A stretch of 64,000 bases of DNA from Zoogloea oleivorans (lineage in GTDB: Bacteria > Pseudomonadota > Gammaproteobacteria > Burkholderiales > Rhodocyclaceae), in the NCBI RefSeq assembly GCF_008107625.1, contig NZ_SDKK01000023.1, positions 16,221-80,220 of the forward strand, in the 5' to 3' direction. Of this stretch, positions 33,462 through 42,337 are shown in pieces. The translations under genes were made by a program, and so were the position numbers. The notes beneath the pieces were generated by a model that saw nothing but the letters and a program-made list of their open reading frames with translations, was not told the DNA's origin and did no database searches. Each line of letters opens with the position of its first letter. The first letter of the stretch is position 1.

Positions 33462-34775
33462 ATGCAGGGGCTGCACGTCTGGATGAACGGGGAGCATGTG
33501 GGGTGCTGGCACTGGGGGCGCCGGGTTCAACACAGCTTCACCTACTCCCGTGCCTGGCTGGCCTCGCCGGCCGTACGCCCGCTGTCGCTGTCGCTGCCTA
33601 TTCCCATCGGAGAGCCGGTCATAAGTGGTCCGGAAGTGCGTCACTATTTCGACAACTTGCTCCCGGACAACCTGCAGATCCGTGAGCGGGTGCGTCAGCG
33701 TTTTGGCTTGCGGGGCACCGATGCGGAAACCTTGCTGCAGGCCATCGGACGGGACTGCGTCGGTGCCGTTCAGCTTCTACCCGAAGGCATGGAGCCCATC
33801 GGTTTCGACCGTACGGAAGGGGCCCCGTTGAGCGGTGAGGATATTGAGAGCCTGCTGCGCAACCTGACCCGGCCAGTACTTGGGCAGAGAGATGAGGCCC
33901 TTGATGATTTCCGCATCTCCATCGCAGGGGCCCAGGAGAAGACCGCCCTGCTGCGCGTCGATGGTCAGTGGATGCGGCCTCTCGGGGCTACGCCTACCAC
34001 CCATATTTTCAAGTTGCCCCTGGGGCTGGTGGCCAACCTGCGCTTCGACCTGTCGGACTCGGTAGAGAACGAGTGGTTGTGCAGCCGCCTGCTGGCTGCC
34101 CTCGGCTTGCCGGTGGCACAAACCGACATGGCACGCTTCGGAGATCAGCGGGTCCTGGTGGTCGAACGTTTCGACCGACGCCGGGTGTCCGAAGGCCGCT
34201 GGATCGCACGCCTCCCCCAGGAAGACTTCTGCCAGGCGACGGGGATGCCTGCCGAGCGAAAGTATGAGCGTGACGGTGGACCGGGCATGAACGACATTCT
34301 GCGCATCCTTGCGGCTGGCAGCCACCCGATGGAGGACGGGCTTGTATTCGCGTTGTCCCAGTTTGCCTTCTGGTTGCTCGCCGCTATCGATGGGCATGCC
34401 AAGAATTTCTCGATCTTCCTTGAACCCGGCGGGCGATACCGGATGACTCCCTTATATGACGTGCTGTCAGCCTGGCCGGTTATTGGCGCTGGCGCCGGTG
34501 AACTGCCTTATCAGAAAGCCCGGCTGGCCATGGCCGTGCGAGCGGGCAATACCCATTTCCGGCTGGCCGATATTCAGCCGCGCCATTGGGAGCGCCTGTT
34601 GCGGAGCGTTGCTGGCGAGGAAGGGCTCCGGGCCTTGCATGAATTTGTGGCCCGCGTGGAGCCGTCCCTTGAGACCGTCGAGGCCGAACTGCCAGCTGAT
34701 TTTCCGGCGCAGGTCTGGGGCAGCGTGCGACACGGTGTTCGACGGCAACTAGATAAGGTACGGGCTGCGGTTTGA
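33462..34775 (+). CDS. HipA-like serine/threonine kinase toxin
   Basis: 437 residues from the ATG at 33462. The N-terminal HipA couple domain shows LSLSLPIPIGEP and HYFDNLLPDN; the kinase part has ISIAGAQEKTALL (P-loop-like), MARFGDQRVLVVERFDRR, the catalytic loop AAIDGHAKNFSIFL (HxDxxxKN-like: DGHAKN) and the metal site MTPLYDVLSA. HipA kinases phosphorylate GltX or related targets and cause growth arrest. It is inserted with HipB and the XRE gene between upper and lower phenol-pathway operons and has no obvious metabolic link to them. Confidence 0.85.
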   Translation: MQGLHVWMNGEHVGCWHWGRRVQHSFTYSRAWLASPAVRPLSLSLPIPIGEPVISGPEVRHYFDNLLPDNLQIRERVRQRFGLRGTDAETLLQAIGRDCVGAVQLLPEGMEPIGFDRTEGAPLSGEDIESLLRNLTRPVLGQRDEALDDFRISIAGAQEKTALLRVDGQWMRPLGATPTTHIFKLPLGLVANLRFDLSDSVENEWLCSRLLAALGLPVAQTDMARFGDQRVLVVERFDRRRVSEGRWIARLPQEDFCQATGMPAERKYERDGGPGMNDILRILAAGSHPMEDGLVFALSQFAFWLLAAIDGHAKNFSIFLEPGGRYRMTPLYDVLSAWPVIGAGAGELPYQKARLAMAVRAGNTHFRLADIQPRHWERLLRSVAGEEGLRALHEFVARVEPSLETVEAELPADFPAQVWGSVRHGVRRQLDKVRAAV

Positions 34776-34785
34776 GGTCGCCTCG

Positions 34786-35733
34786 CTAGGCGCTGAGTGA
34801 TGAGGGGGCTAGTTCAAATTCCTGATCAATCCCGAGTTTTTTCATGATTGCTGGCAGGACTTGGTGAATTACCCGCATGCCAACAAGAAGCTCATTCATA
34901 TAGATGTCCGGGTGAATCCTTGATGCATTGGATCCGAGGCTTTCTGCTTCTGCGCTATGACTCAGCTCATTGTGTGTTTGGTTTACCAGGTCAATGAGCT
35001 CTGCTTTCAATGGGACGCCGCATCGGAAGGCTTGCTCTTTAACGACATTAAGCCACTCTTCAAACTCTCTGTTGGTCCGATGCGTGAAACTCCTTGTTTT
35101 TCTTGCAAAATTCTCCTCAACATCAACCTTGGTGGCCGCTAAGGAAATAAGGCAGGGCTCTATATCGCAGGCAGCGGTATCAAAAAGATCGAGCTTTTCG
35201 TCGTAGATCAAATCGGCGATATAAGCCGCGTAAAACCCATACACGTCATTCAGCGCGTCGTAGATCTTACCTATCAGCGAAGAGTATGGATTGCTCTCGA
35301 GCAGGTGCGAGAGTTCATCCATGTCGGCTGTCTCGTAGTCCAGATCCAGCTCTTCCGGAAAACCGTCGGGACGCTCAACGCCCATCTCGTCCAGAACACG
35401 GCAAGTGCTTGCGCACAGTGATCCATCTGGATCGCTAAGAGGTTCGGTGTCGTAGCCGGTTTCAGCGCATTCGTATGCGATACCTGCCATGTACTTGATT
35501 ACCTTTTCCCATTTCTCTGCATGCGCAAGTGATCCTGCCCACCGAATAAAATCGGGATCCATTTCTCCTATGCCGGCAGCTGTGCGCAGCTTGACTTCCA
35601 TGTCCGCTGACATGTGCTCACCCTTCTTCCATTTGGAGATCTGGGCGGGTGACACACCGATATGTGCAGCCAGCTCCTTTTGGGAGCAAGCCATCGTCTC
35701 CAATGCAAGTTGTACAAGCGCTTCGCGACTCAT
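34786..35733 (-). CDS. XRE family helix-turn-helix protein with uncharacterised C-terminal region
   Basis: 315 residues. The first 55 residues are a Cro/C1-like helix-turn-helix (SREALVQLALETMACSQKEL, AAHIGVSPAQISKWKKGE). The remainder is acidic, helical and not recognised. It is convergent with hipA: its stop lies 11 nt past the hipA stop within a CGCCT-CGCT-AGGCG stem at 34779-34792. Base composition is more AT-rich than the catabolic genes around it, so it and hipBA look like an acquired islet. Could be a regulator of a mobile or defence function. Confidence 0.65.
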   Translation of the reverse strand: MSREALVQLALETMACSQKELAAHIGVSPAQISKWKKGEHMSADMEVKLRTAAGIGEMDPDFIRWAGSLAHAEKWEKVIKYMAGIAYECAETGYDTEPLSDPDGSLCASTCRVLDEMGVERPDGFPEELDLDYETADMDELSHLLESNPYSSLIGKIYDALNDVYGFYAAYIADLIYDEKLDLFDTAACDIEPCLISLAATKVDVEENFARKTRSFTHRTNREFEEWLNVVKEQAFRCGVPLKAELIDLVNQTHNELSHSAEAESLGSNASRIHPDIYMNELLVGMRVIHQVLPAIMKKLGIDQEFELAPSSLSA

Positions 35734-35874
35734 TGTCAGTGCTCCATGCTGTGTTTGTTAGGTGTGGATAGGGGGGACCGTAGCAACATAACTATACGTT
35801 GTATTTACTTTATTTTTATTAAAATTAACTTAATTTTTGCCTGGCCGGATAGGTCTGGCTGTACGGAAGTGTTG

Positions 35875-35920
35875 ATACCTGATCGGTATTGAGGTTTTGT
35901 TTATTAGGTATTGGACGGTA
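35875..35920. promoter_or_regulatory. LysR recognition and activation sites, upstream of the lower meta pathway
   Basis: ATACC-N5-GGTAT (35875-35889) is a perfect T-N11-A LysR palindrome, and GGTATTGGACGGTA (35907-35920) follows at exactly the spacing seen at 7831-7876. The two loci share no coding similarity around these elements, so the match is regulatory. It lies 86 bp before the semialdehyde dehydrogenase gene and points to the LysR protein at 6878-7786 as regulator. Confidence 0.68.
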
Positions 35921-36005
35921 TCGGCAGCCGTTCTTAGACTGGATTCCATACCGGGATTGCCATGCGCTCCCGGCCGGACCAACCAAACAACCCACCGAGG
36001 TAAGC

Positions 36006-37466
36006 ATGCGTCTCATCGAGAATTTCATCGGCGGCGAATACACCGCCGGCCTCAGCGGCAAGACCTTCGAAAAGCGTTCGCCCCTCGACAACTCGGTGAT
36101 TGCCCGGGTTGCCGAAGCCGGCAAGACTGAAGTGGATGCGGCCGTGCGTGCCGCCCGCAGCGCCCTTAACGGCGAGTGGGGCGGCCTCACCACCGACCAG
36201 CGCGTCGAGCTGCTGTACGGCGTGGCCAACGAGATCACCCGTCGCTTCGAGGATTTTGTCGCTGCCGAAATGGCTGACACCGGCCAACCGTCCCACGTCA
36301 TGCGGCATGTCTTCATCCCGCGCGGCGCCGCCAACTTCAAGGTCTTTGCCGACGTGGTCAAGAACGTCCCCAGCGAGTCCTTCCAGATGGCCACGCCGGA
36401 CGGCCGTGGCGCGATGAACTACTCGGTGCGCAACCCCAAGGGCGTGATCGGCGTGGTCTGTCCGTGGAACGCCCCCTTCATGCTGATGACCTGGAAGGTC
36501 GGCCCGGCGCTGGCCTGCGGCAACACCGTGGTGGTCAAGCCGTCCGAAGAGTCGCCCCACACCGCCACGCTGCTTGGCGAAGTGATGAACGCGGTCGGCA
36601 TTCCCAAGGGTGTTTACAACGTGGTGCATGGTTTTGGCCCCGATTCCGCCGGCGAATTCCTGACGCAGCACCCGCTGGTCGATGCGATCACCTTCACCGG
36701 CGAGACGCGTACCGGCGCCGCCATCATGAAGGCCGCCTCCGAAGGCATGCGTGACGTGTCCTTCGAGCTGGGCGGCAAGAACGCCGGCATCGTCTTTGCC
36801 GACGCCGATTTCGACGCAGCGGTGGAGGGCATCTCCCGTTCCGCCTTCCTGAACAGCGGACAGGTTTGCCTGGGCACCGAGCGGGTGTATGTCGAACGGC
36901 TGATCTTCGACAAGTTCGTCGCCGCCCTCAAGGTGAAGGCCGAGGCCGTCAAGTTCGGCCGCCCCACCGACCCGAATGCCAACTATGGCCCGCTGATCAG
37001 CCAGGAACACCGCCAGAAGGTGCTCTCCTACTACCGCAAGGCGGTGGAAGAGGGCGCCACCGTGGTGACCGGCGGCGGCGTGCCCGACATGCCCGCCGAC
37101 CTGGCCGAAGGTGCCTGGGTGCAGCCGACCATCTGGACCGGCCTGCCCGAAACGGCCGCGGTGGTGCAGGAGGAAATCTTCGGGCCGTGCTGCCACATCT
37201 GTCCCTTCGACAGCGAGGACGAAGTGGTCAACCTGGCCAATGACACCGACTACGGCCTGTCCACGACGATCTGGACCAACGATCTGTCCCGTGCGCACCG
37301 CGTTGCGGCGCGGGTCGATGTGGGCATCACCTGGGTGAACAGCTGGTTCCTGCGTGATTTGCGCACGCCCTTCGGCGGCTCCAAGCAATCCGGCATCGGC
37401 CGCGAGGGCGGCGTGCATTCGCTGGAGTTCTACACCGAGACCCGCAACATCTGCATCAAGTTCTGA
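36006..37466 (+). CDS. dmpC: 2-hydroxymuconic semialdehyde dehydrogenase
   Basis: 486 residues from the ATG at 36006. An aldehyde dehydrogenase with NAD-site GVVCPWNAPFMLMTWK, general base Glu in SFELGGKNAG and nucleophile Cys in NSGQVCLGTERVY. Best fit is the DmpC/XylG group, oxidising 2-hydroxymuconic semialdehyde to 4-oxalocrotonate, given the hydratase and decarboxylase that follow. First gene of the lower operon, 24 nt before the hydratase, and behind the LysR box. Confidence 0.9.
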   Translation: MRLIENFIGGEYTAGLSGKTFEKRSPLDNSVIARVAEAGKTEVDAAVRAARSALNGEWGGLTTDQRVELLYGVANEITRRFEDFVAAEMADTGQPSHVMRHVFIPRGAANFKVFADVVKNVPSESFQMATPDGRGAMNYSVRNPKGVIGVVCPWNAPFMLMTWKVGPALACGNTVVVKPSEESPHTATLLGEVMNAVGIPKGVYNVVHGFGPDSAGEFLTQHPLVDAITFTGETRTGAAIMKAASEGMRDVSFELGGKNAGIVFADADFDAAVEGISRSAFLNSGQVCLGTERVYVERLIFDKFVAALKVKAEAVKFGRPTDPNANYGPLISQEHRQKVLSYYRKAVEEGATVVTGGGVPDMPADLAEGAWVQPTIWTGLPETAAVVQEEIFGPCCHICPFDSEDEVVNLANDTDYGLSTTIWTNDLSRAHRVAARVDVGITWVNSWFLRDLRTPFGGSKQSGIGREGGVHSLEFYTETRNICIKF

Positions 37467-37489
37467 CGCGCCCCAACAGGACAAGAGAA

Positions 37490-38287
37490 ATGAACGACGA
37501 AAAAATCCAGCAATACGGCGACGAGCTTTACGAAGCCTTCGTCAGCCGCCGCGCGATTCGCCCGCTGCTCGAACGCGAACCGGACATCACCATCGAGGAC
37601 GCCTACAAGATCCAGGAGCGCTTCGTCGCCCGCCGCGTTGCCGCCGGTGAAAGGATCATCGGCAAGAAGATCGGCGCGACCAGCAAGCCGGTGCAGGACT
37701 TCCTCGGCGTCTATCAGCCGGACTTCGGTATGTTGCTGTCGGGCATGGTCTACACCGAAGGCGACACCATCGACCTGGGCCAGCTGATCCAGCCCAAGGC
37801 CGAGGCCGAACTGGCCTTTGTGCTGAAGGCCGACCTGCAGGGCCCCGGCATCACCGCGATGGACGTGATCCGTGCCACCGACTACGTGCTGCCGTGCTTC
37901 GAGATCGTCGATTCGCGCATCACCGACTGGAAGATCAAGATCCAGGACACCGTCGCCGACAACGCCTCCTGCGGTGTGTACGTGCTGGGCAAGACCAAGG
38001 GCGACCCGCGCAAGCTGGACATCACCCTGGCTGGCATGGTGCTCGAGAAGAACGGCGAGCTGTTTTCCACCGGCGTCGGTGCCGCGGTGCAGGGCTCGCC
38101 CGCCAACGCGGTGGCCTGGCTGGCCAACACCCTCGGCGAGCTGGGGATTCCCTTCAAGGCCGGCGAGGTGATCCTGTCCGGTTCGCAATCGGCGCTGGTG
38201 CCGGTCGTCGATGGCGACGAACTGGTGTGCACCGTCGGCGGCCTTGGCAGCTGCCGGGTCAAGTTTTCCGGAAGGAGCGCGGCATGA
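37490..38287 (+). CDS. dmpE: 2-hydroxypent-2,4-dienoate hydratase
   Basis: 265 residues of the hydratase/decarboxylase fold: RFVARRVAAGERIIGKKIGA, KAEAELAFVL with the Glu metal ligands and QGSPANAVAWLANTLGELGI. It adds water to 2-oxopent-4-enoate giving 4-hydroxy-2-oxovalerate. It ends in an ATGA overlap with the paralogous decarboxylase; the two proteins form a complex in known systems so the unstable dienol is channelled. Confidence 0.9.
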   Translation: MNDEKIQQYGDELYEAFVSRRAIRPLLEREPDITIEDAYKIQERFVARRVAAGERIIGKKIGATSKPVQDFLGVYQPDFGMLLSGMVYTEGDTIDLGQLIQPKAEAELAFVLKADLQGPGITAMDVIRATDYVLPCFEIVDSRITDWKIKIQDTVADNASCGVYVLGKTKGDPRKLDITLAGMVLEKNGELFSTGVGAAVQGSPANAVAWLANTLGELGIPFKAGEVILSGSQSALVPVVDGDELVCTVGGLGSCRVKFSGRSAA

Positions 38288-39087
38288 GCATGAACATCAC
38301 CCTGTCCCGTGAGGACGTGGTTCGCCTGTGCGAACGCGTCGAAGGCGCCCAGACCCGGGCCTACGCCATTCCCAAGCTCACCGACGAATACCCGAACATG
38401 ACCATCGGCGACGGCTACGCGGTGCAACTGGAACTGCGCAAGCGCTTCCTCGCCGCCGGCCACAAGCAGGTGGGCTGGAAAGCCGGGCTGACCTCGAAAG
38501 CCAAGATGATCCAGATGGGCGTCAACGTGCCCTCCATCGGTTTTCTCACCGACCGCATGTCCCGCCCGGAAAGCTCGGCGATCTCCACGTTTGACCTGGT
38601 TCATCCGCGCGTCGAGTGCGAAGTGGCCTTCGTCATGAAGACGACCCTGCAAGGCCCCGGCTGCACCGCGGCCGATGTGCTGGCGGCCACCGACTACGTG
38701 CTGCCGGCGGTCGAGATCATCGATTCGCGCTTCTCCGGCTTCAAGTTCGACCTGCCCAGCGTGGTGGCCGACAACGGTTCGTCGGCGCGCTTCGTCGGCG
38801 GCGGCCGGGCCCGCTATGCCGAGGACCTGGATCTGCGCACGCTGGGCGTGGTGATGGAGAAGAACGGCGAGATCGTCACCATGGGCGCCTCCGCCGCCGT
38901 GCTCGGCCACCCGGCCGAAGCCATCGCGATGCTGGTGAACATCCTCGCCGAACTGGGCGAGAACCTGCCCGCCGGCAGCTTCGTGATGAGCGGCGGGATC
39001 ACCGAAGCCGTGGCCGTCAAGCCGGGCGACAGCATCGTCGCGCGCTTCCAGGAACTCGGCAGCGTTTCCATGCGCTTCGTCGAATAA
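38284..39087 (+). CDS. dmpH: 4-oxalocrotonate decarboxylase
   Basis: 267 residues, homologous to the hydratase upstream but with the decarboxylase blocks RAYAIPKLTDEYPNMTIGDG, GWKAGLTSKAKMIQMGVNVP and HPRVECEVAFVM. It converts 2-oxo-3-hexenedioate to 2-oxopent-4-enoate. The start at 38284 overlaps the dmpE stop. An alternative ATG two codons later is possible. Confidence 0.9.
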   Translation: MSMNITLSREDVVRLCERVEGAQTRAYAIPKLTDEYPNMTIGDGYAVQLELRKRFLAAGHKQVGWKAGLTSKAKMIQMGVNVPSIGFLTDRMSRPESSAISTFDLVHPRVECEVAFVMKTTLQGPGCTAADVLAATDYVLPAVEIIDSRFSGFKFDLPSVVADNGSSARFVGGGRARYAEDLDLRTLGVVMEKNGEIVTMGASAAVLGHPAEAIAMLVNILAELGENLPAGSFVMSGGITEAVAVKPGDSIVARFQELGSVSMRFVE

Positions 39088-39113
39088 AAAACCGATCCCC
39101 GAGGAGAGAACCC

Positions 39114-39329
39114 ATGCCGATTATTGAAATGCACATGATGGTGGGCCGCACCACCGAACAGAAGAACCGGGTTGCGGCCGCGGTTACCGAGGCGGTTGCG
39201 ACGAGCCTCGACTGCAGCGCCGAAACGGTGCGCATCCTGATTACCGAACACGCCACCGACGGCTTTTACGTCGCCGGCAAGACCATGGCCCAGCGCGCTG
39301 CCGCCAAGGCCCAGGAGAAAACCCTGTGA
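39114..39329 (+). CDS. dmpI: 4-oxalocrotonate tautomerase
   Basis: 71 residues with the catalytic Pro1 exposed after Met removal ([20 protein letters not shown]), then [20 protein letters not shown]. Slightly longer than the classic 62-residue form. It turns 2-hydroxymuconate into its oxo tautomer for the decarboxylase. Here it lies between decarboxylase and dehydrogenase genes, not at the end of the operon as in Pseudomonas dmp. GAGGAGAG precedes the ATG. Confidence 0.9.
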   Translation: MPIIEMHMMVGRTTEQKNRVAAAVTEAVATSLDCSAETVRILITEHATDGFYVAGKTMAQRAAAKAQEKTL

Positions 39330-40240
39330 AGAAGATCCGTTGCGCCCTGATTGGCTCGGGCAACATCGGCACCGACCTGATCTACAAGATCCAGCGCAGT
39401 CCGGTGCTGGAGCCGGTGTGGATGGTGGGCATCGACCCCGAATCCGAAGGCCTCGCCCGTGCCCGCGACATGGGCCTGAAGACCACCGCCGGCGGCGTGG
39501 ATGGGCTCTTGCCCCACGTGCTGGAAGACAACATCCAGATCGCCTTCGACGCCACCAGCGCCTACGTGCATGCGGAAAACAGCCGCAAGCTCAATGCGCT
39601 GGGCGTGATGATGATCGACCTGACGCCGGCCGCCATCGGCCCCCTGTGCGTGCCGCCGGTCAACCTGCGCCAGCACGCCGACAAGGTGGAGATGAACGTC
39701 AACATGATCTCCTGTGCCGGCCAGGCGACGATTCCCATCGTCAATGCCGTGTCGCGCATCCAGAGCGTGGAGTACGCCGAGATCGTCGCCAGCCTGGCAT
39801 CGAAGTCGGTCGGCCCCGGCACCCGCGCCAATCTGGACGAGTTCACCTACACCACCTCCAGCGCCATCGAGAAGGTGGGCGGCGCCCGGCGTGGCAAGGC
39901 GCTGGCGATCATCAACCCGGCCGAGCCGCCGATGATCATGCGCAACACCATCTCCTGCCTGACCGACGATGAACCCGATCACGTCCGGATCACCGAATCG
40001 ATCCTGCAGATGATCGGCGAAGTGCAGAAATACGTGCCCGGCTACCGTCTGGTGAACGGCCCGATCTACGACGGCAACAAGGTACAGGTGTTCATGGAAG
40101 TGGCCGGCCTCGGCGACTACCTGCCCAAGTACGCCGGCAACCTCGACATCATGACCGCCGCTGCCACGCGCACCGCCGAGATGTTCGCCGAGGAAATCCT
40201 GGCCGGCCGAATTCAGCTCAAAGCCGTGGAGATTGCATGA
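39326..40240 (+). CDS. dmpF: Acetaldehyde dehydrogenase (acylating)
   Basis: 304 residues from a GTG overlapping the dmpI stop (GTGA). NAD site [17 protein letters not shown], catalytic Cys in [16 protein letters not shown] and [16 protein letters not shown] match DmpF/BphJ. It converts acetaldehyde and CoA to acetyl-CoA, and is physically coupled to the aldolase encoded next so that acetaldehyde is channelled. Confidence 0.93.
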   Translation: MKKIRCALIGSGNIGTDLIYKIQRSPVLEPVWMVGIDPESEGLARARDMGLKTTAGGVDGLLPHVLEDNIQIAFDATSAYVHAENSRKLNALGVMMIDLTPAAIGPLCVPPVNLRQHADKVEMNVNMISCAGQATIPIVNAVSRIQSVEYAEIVASLASKSVGPGTRANLDEFTYTTSSAIEKVGGARRGKALAIINPAEPPMIMRNTISCLTDDEPDHVRITESILQMIGEVQKYVPGYRLVNGPIYDGNKVQVFMEVAGLGDYLPKYAGNLDIMTAAATRTAEMFAEEILAGRIQLKAVEIA

Positions 40241-41286
40241 TGAGTCAGTCGAATACTTCCAGCCTCAAGGGCCGCAAGGTCATCCTGCACGACATGTGCC
40301 TGCGCGACGGCATGCACGCCAAGCGCGAACAGATCAGCGTCGACCAGATGGTCAAGGTCGCCACGGCGCTGGACGACGCCGGCGTGCCCTACATCCAGGT
40401 CACCCACGGCGGCGGCCTGGGCGGCAACTCGCTGCAGCACGGCTTCGCGCTGGCCAGCAACGAGGAATACATCTCTGCCGTCGCCCCGAAGATGAAGCAG
40501 GCCAAGGTCTCGGTGCTGCTGATTCCCGGCCTTGGCACCATGAAGGAACTCCAGTCGGCCTACGACTGTGGCGCCCGCAGCGTGCATGTGGCGACCCACT
40601 GCACCGAAGCCGACACCTCGCCTCAGCACATCGCCTTTGCGCGCAAGCTGGGCATGGACACCACCGGCTTCCTGATGATGGCCCACCTCAACGACGCTGC
40701 CGGCATCGCCCGGCAGGGCAAGCTGATGGAAAGCTACGGTGCCCAGACGGTGTACGTCACCGACTCTGCCGGCTACATGCTGCCGGATGACGTGAAGGCC
40801 CGCATCGGTGCGCTGCGTGCGGTGCTCAATCCGGAAACCGAAATCGGCTTCCACGGCCACCACAACCTGGGCATGGGCATCGCCAACTCCATCGCCGCGA
40901 TCGAAGCCGGCGCCAGCCGCATCGACGGCTCGGTGGCAGGTCTCGGCGCCGGTGCCGGCAACACGCCGCTGGAGGTCTTTGCCGCCGTGTGCGAGCGCAT
41001 GGGCATCGAGACCGGGGTCGATCTGTTCAGGATCATGGATGTGGCCGAAGACATCATCGTGCCGATGATGGACCACATGGTGCGTGTCGACCGCGAGTCG
41101 CTGACCCTCGGCTTCGCCGGCGTCTATTCCACCTTCCTGCTGCATGCCAAGCGGGCTGGCGATCGCTTTGGCGTGTCGGCGCGGGACATCCTCGTCGAAC
41201 TGGGCCGCAAGAAAATGATCGGCGGCCAGGAGGACATGATCATGGACACGGCGATGACCATGGCCAAGGAACGCGGCCTTTTGTAA
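40237..41286 (+). CDS. dmpG: 4-hydroxy-2-oxovalerate aldolase
   Basis: 349 residues, a class II DRE-TIM aldolase: [17 protein letters not shown] with metal and substrate residues, and the metal-binding [20 protein letters not shown]. It splits 4-hydroxy-2-oxovalerate to pyruvate and acetaldehyde. ATGA overlap with dmpF reflects the aldolase-dehydrogenase complex. It ends the first part of the lower operon; a large inverted repeat follows. Confidence 0.93.
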   Translation: MMSQSNTSSLKGRKVILHDMCLRDGMHAKREQISVDQMVKVATALDDAGVPYIQVTHGGGLGGNSLQHGFALASNEEYISAVAPKMKQAKVSVLLIPGLGTMKELQSAYDCGARSVHVATHCTEADTSPQHIAFARKLGMDTTGFLMMAHLNDAAGIARQGKLMESYGAQTVYVTDSAGYMLPDDVKARIGALRAVLNPETEIGFHGHHNLGMGIANSIAAIEAGASRIDGSVAGLGAGAGNTPLEVFAAVCERMGIETGVDLFRIMDVAEDIIVPMMDHMVRVDRESLTLGFAGVYSTFLLHAKRAGDRFGVSARDILVELGRKKMIGGQEDMIMDTAMTMAKERGLL

Positions 41287-41355
41287 CCGTGGGTCGGACT
41301 TCAGTCCGACAGCACGGGTTGAGCCAGGGGCGTCGGACTGAAGTCCGACCCACGG
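41287..41355. repeat. Long perfect inverted repeat (REP-like)
   Basis: A 24-bp arm at 41287-41310 is exactly complementary to 41332-41355, with a 21-bp loop. Each arm also contains its own palindrome, GTCGGACT-TC-AGTCCGAC. No T-run follows, so it is more like a REP/intergenic hairpin or an mRNA-stability element separating dmpG from the second dioxygenase unit than a standard terminator. Confidence 0.75.
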
Positions 41356-41397
41356 GCAGAGCAGCGCTCACACAAATAAAACCAACGGAGACAAGAC

Positions 41398-42333
41398 ATG
41401 GCACTCAGGGGATTGCTTCGCCTCGGCGAAGTCGCGGTACGCGTGCTCGACATGGCGGAAGCCCGCGAGCATTACGGCAAGCGCATGGGCCTGCACGAAG
41501 TCATGACCGACGCCGCCGGGCAGGTCTATTACAAGACCTGGGACGAGCATGACCACCATTGCCTGGTGCTGCGCCAGGCCGATTCGTCAGGCATGGATTA
41601 CTTTGCCTTCAAGGTCTTCGACGACGCCACGCTGGACGAGCTGGAGCCGAAGATCCGTGCCTTCGGCCTGCATATCGAGCACATCGAGGCCGGCGTCTAT
41701 CCGAAGAGCGGGCGGCGCCTGCAATTCACGCTGCCCAGCGGGCACATCATGCAGCTTTACGCCCACAAGGAGCAGACCGGCAACAGCCTCGGTGTGCTCA
41801 ACCCGGGCGTGCTGCCGGACGAAGGGGTGATCCGCGGCTTCCGCATCAACCGGCTCGACCACGCACTGCTGGGCGGCGTCGATATCGACGAGTCGGCGCG
41901 GCTGTTTACCGAGGTGTTCGGCTTTGATCTTTCCGAGCGCCTGATCGACGCCGAAGGCGGCCAGTCGCTGGCGCTTTTCCTGAGCTGTTCGACCAAACCC
42001 CACGACATCGCCTTCGTGCTGCAGCCGACGCCAGGGCGCTTCCATCACGTGTCCTTCCTGCTCGACTCGGAAACCGACGTGATCCACGCCGCGGACCTGA
42101 TCGGCAAGTACCGCATTCCGGTGGATGTGGGCCCCAACCGCCACGGCGTGACCCGCGGCATGACGATCTATTTCTTCGATCCGTCGGGCAACCGCAACGA
42201 GGTGTTTTCCGGCGGCTACGTGCATTACCCGGACACCCCGACGCTCACCTGGGACACCACCGAGCTGGGCCACGCCACTTTCGCGCAGGACAACATCGTC
42301 CGCGAAAGCTTCCTCACTGTTCTGACGGGCTGA
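41398..42333 (+). CDS. Second catechol 2,3-dioxygenase (type I.2.C-like extradiol)
   Basis: 311 residues, two VOC modules, ligands His in RLDHALLGG, His in RFHHVSFLL and Glu in GNRNEVFSGG. It is clearly divergent from the enzyme at 27596 along the whole chain and resembles TbuE/CdoE-type dioxygenases, which handle catechol and substituted catechols at low oxygen. A distinct substrate range or oxygen affinity is inferred. It begins an accessory unit with an SDR, a tautomerase-like protein and a GlcG-like protein. Confidence 0.88.
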   Translation: MALRGLLRLGEVAVRVLDMAEAREHYGKRMGLHEVMTDAAGQVYYKTWDEHDHHCLVLRQADSSGMDYFAFKVFDDATLDELEPKIRAFGLHIEHIEAGVYPKSGRRLQFTLPSGHIMQLYAHKEQTGNSLGVLNPGVLPDEGVIRGFRINRLDHALLGGVDIDESARLFTEVFGFDLSERLIDAEGGQSLALFLSCSTKPHDIAFVLQPTPGRFHHVSFLLDSETDVIHAADLIGKYRIPVDVGPNRHGVTRGMTIYFFDPSGNRNEVFSGGYVHYPDTPTLTWDTTELGHATFAQDNIVRESFLTVLTG

Positions 42334-42337
42334 GCGC

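Noticed and set aside
35900..35990. Sigma-54 promoter for the lower pathway
   Set aside because: Several GG and GC pairs occur but none at the required 10-bp distance with good flanks; the LysR box explains the region better.
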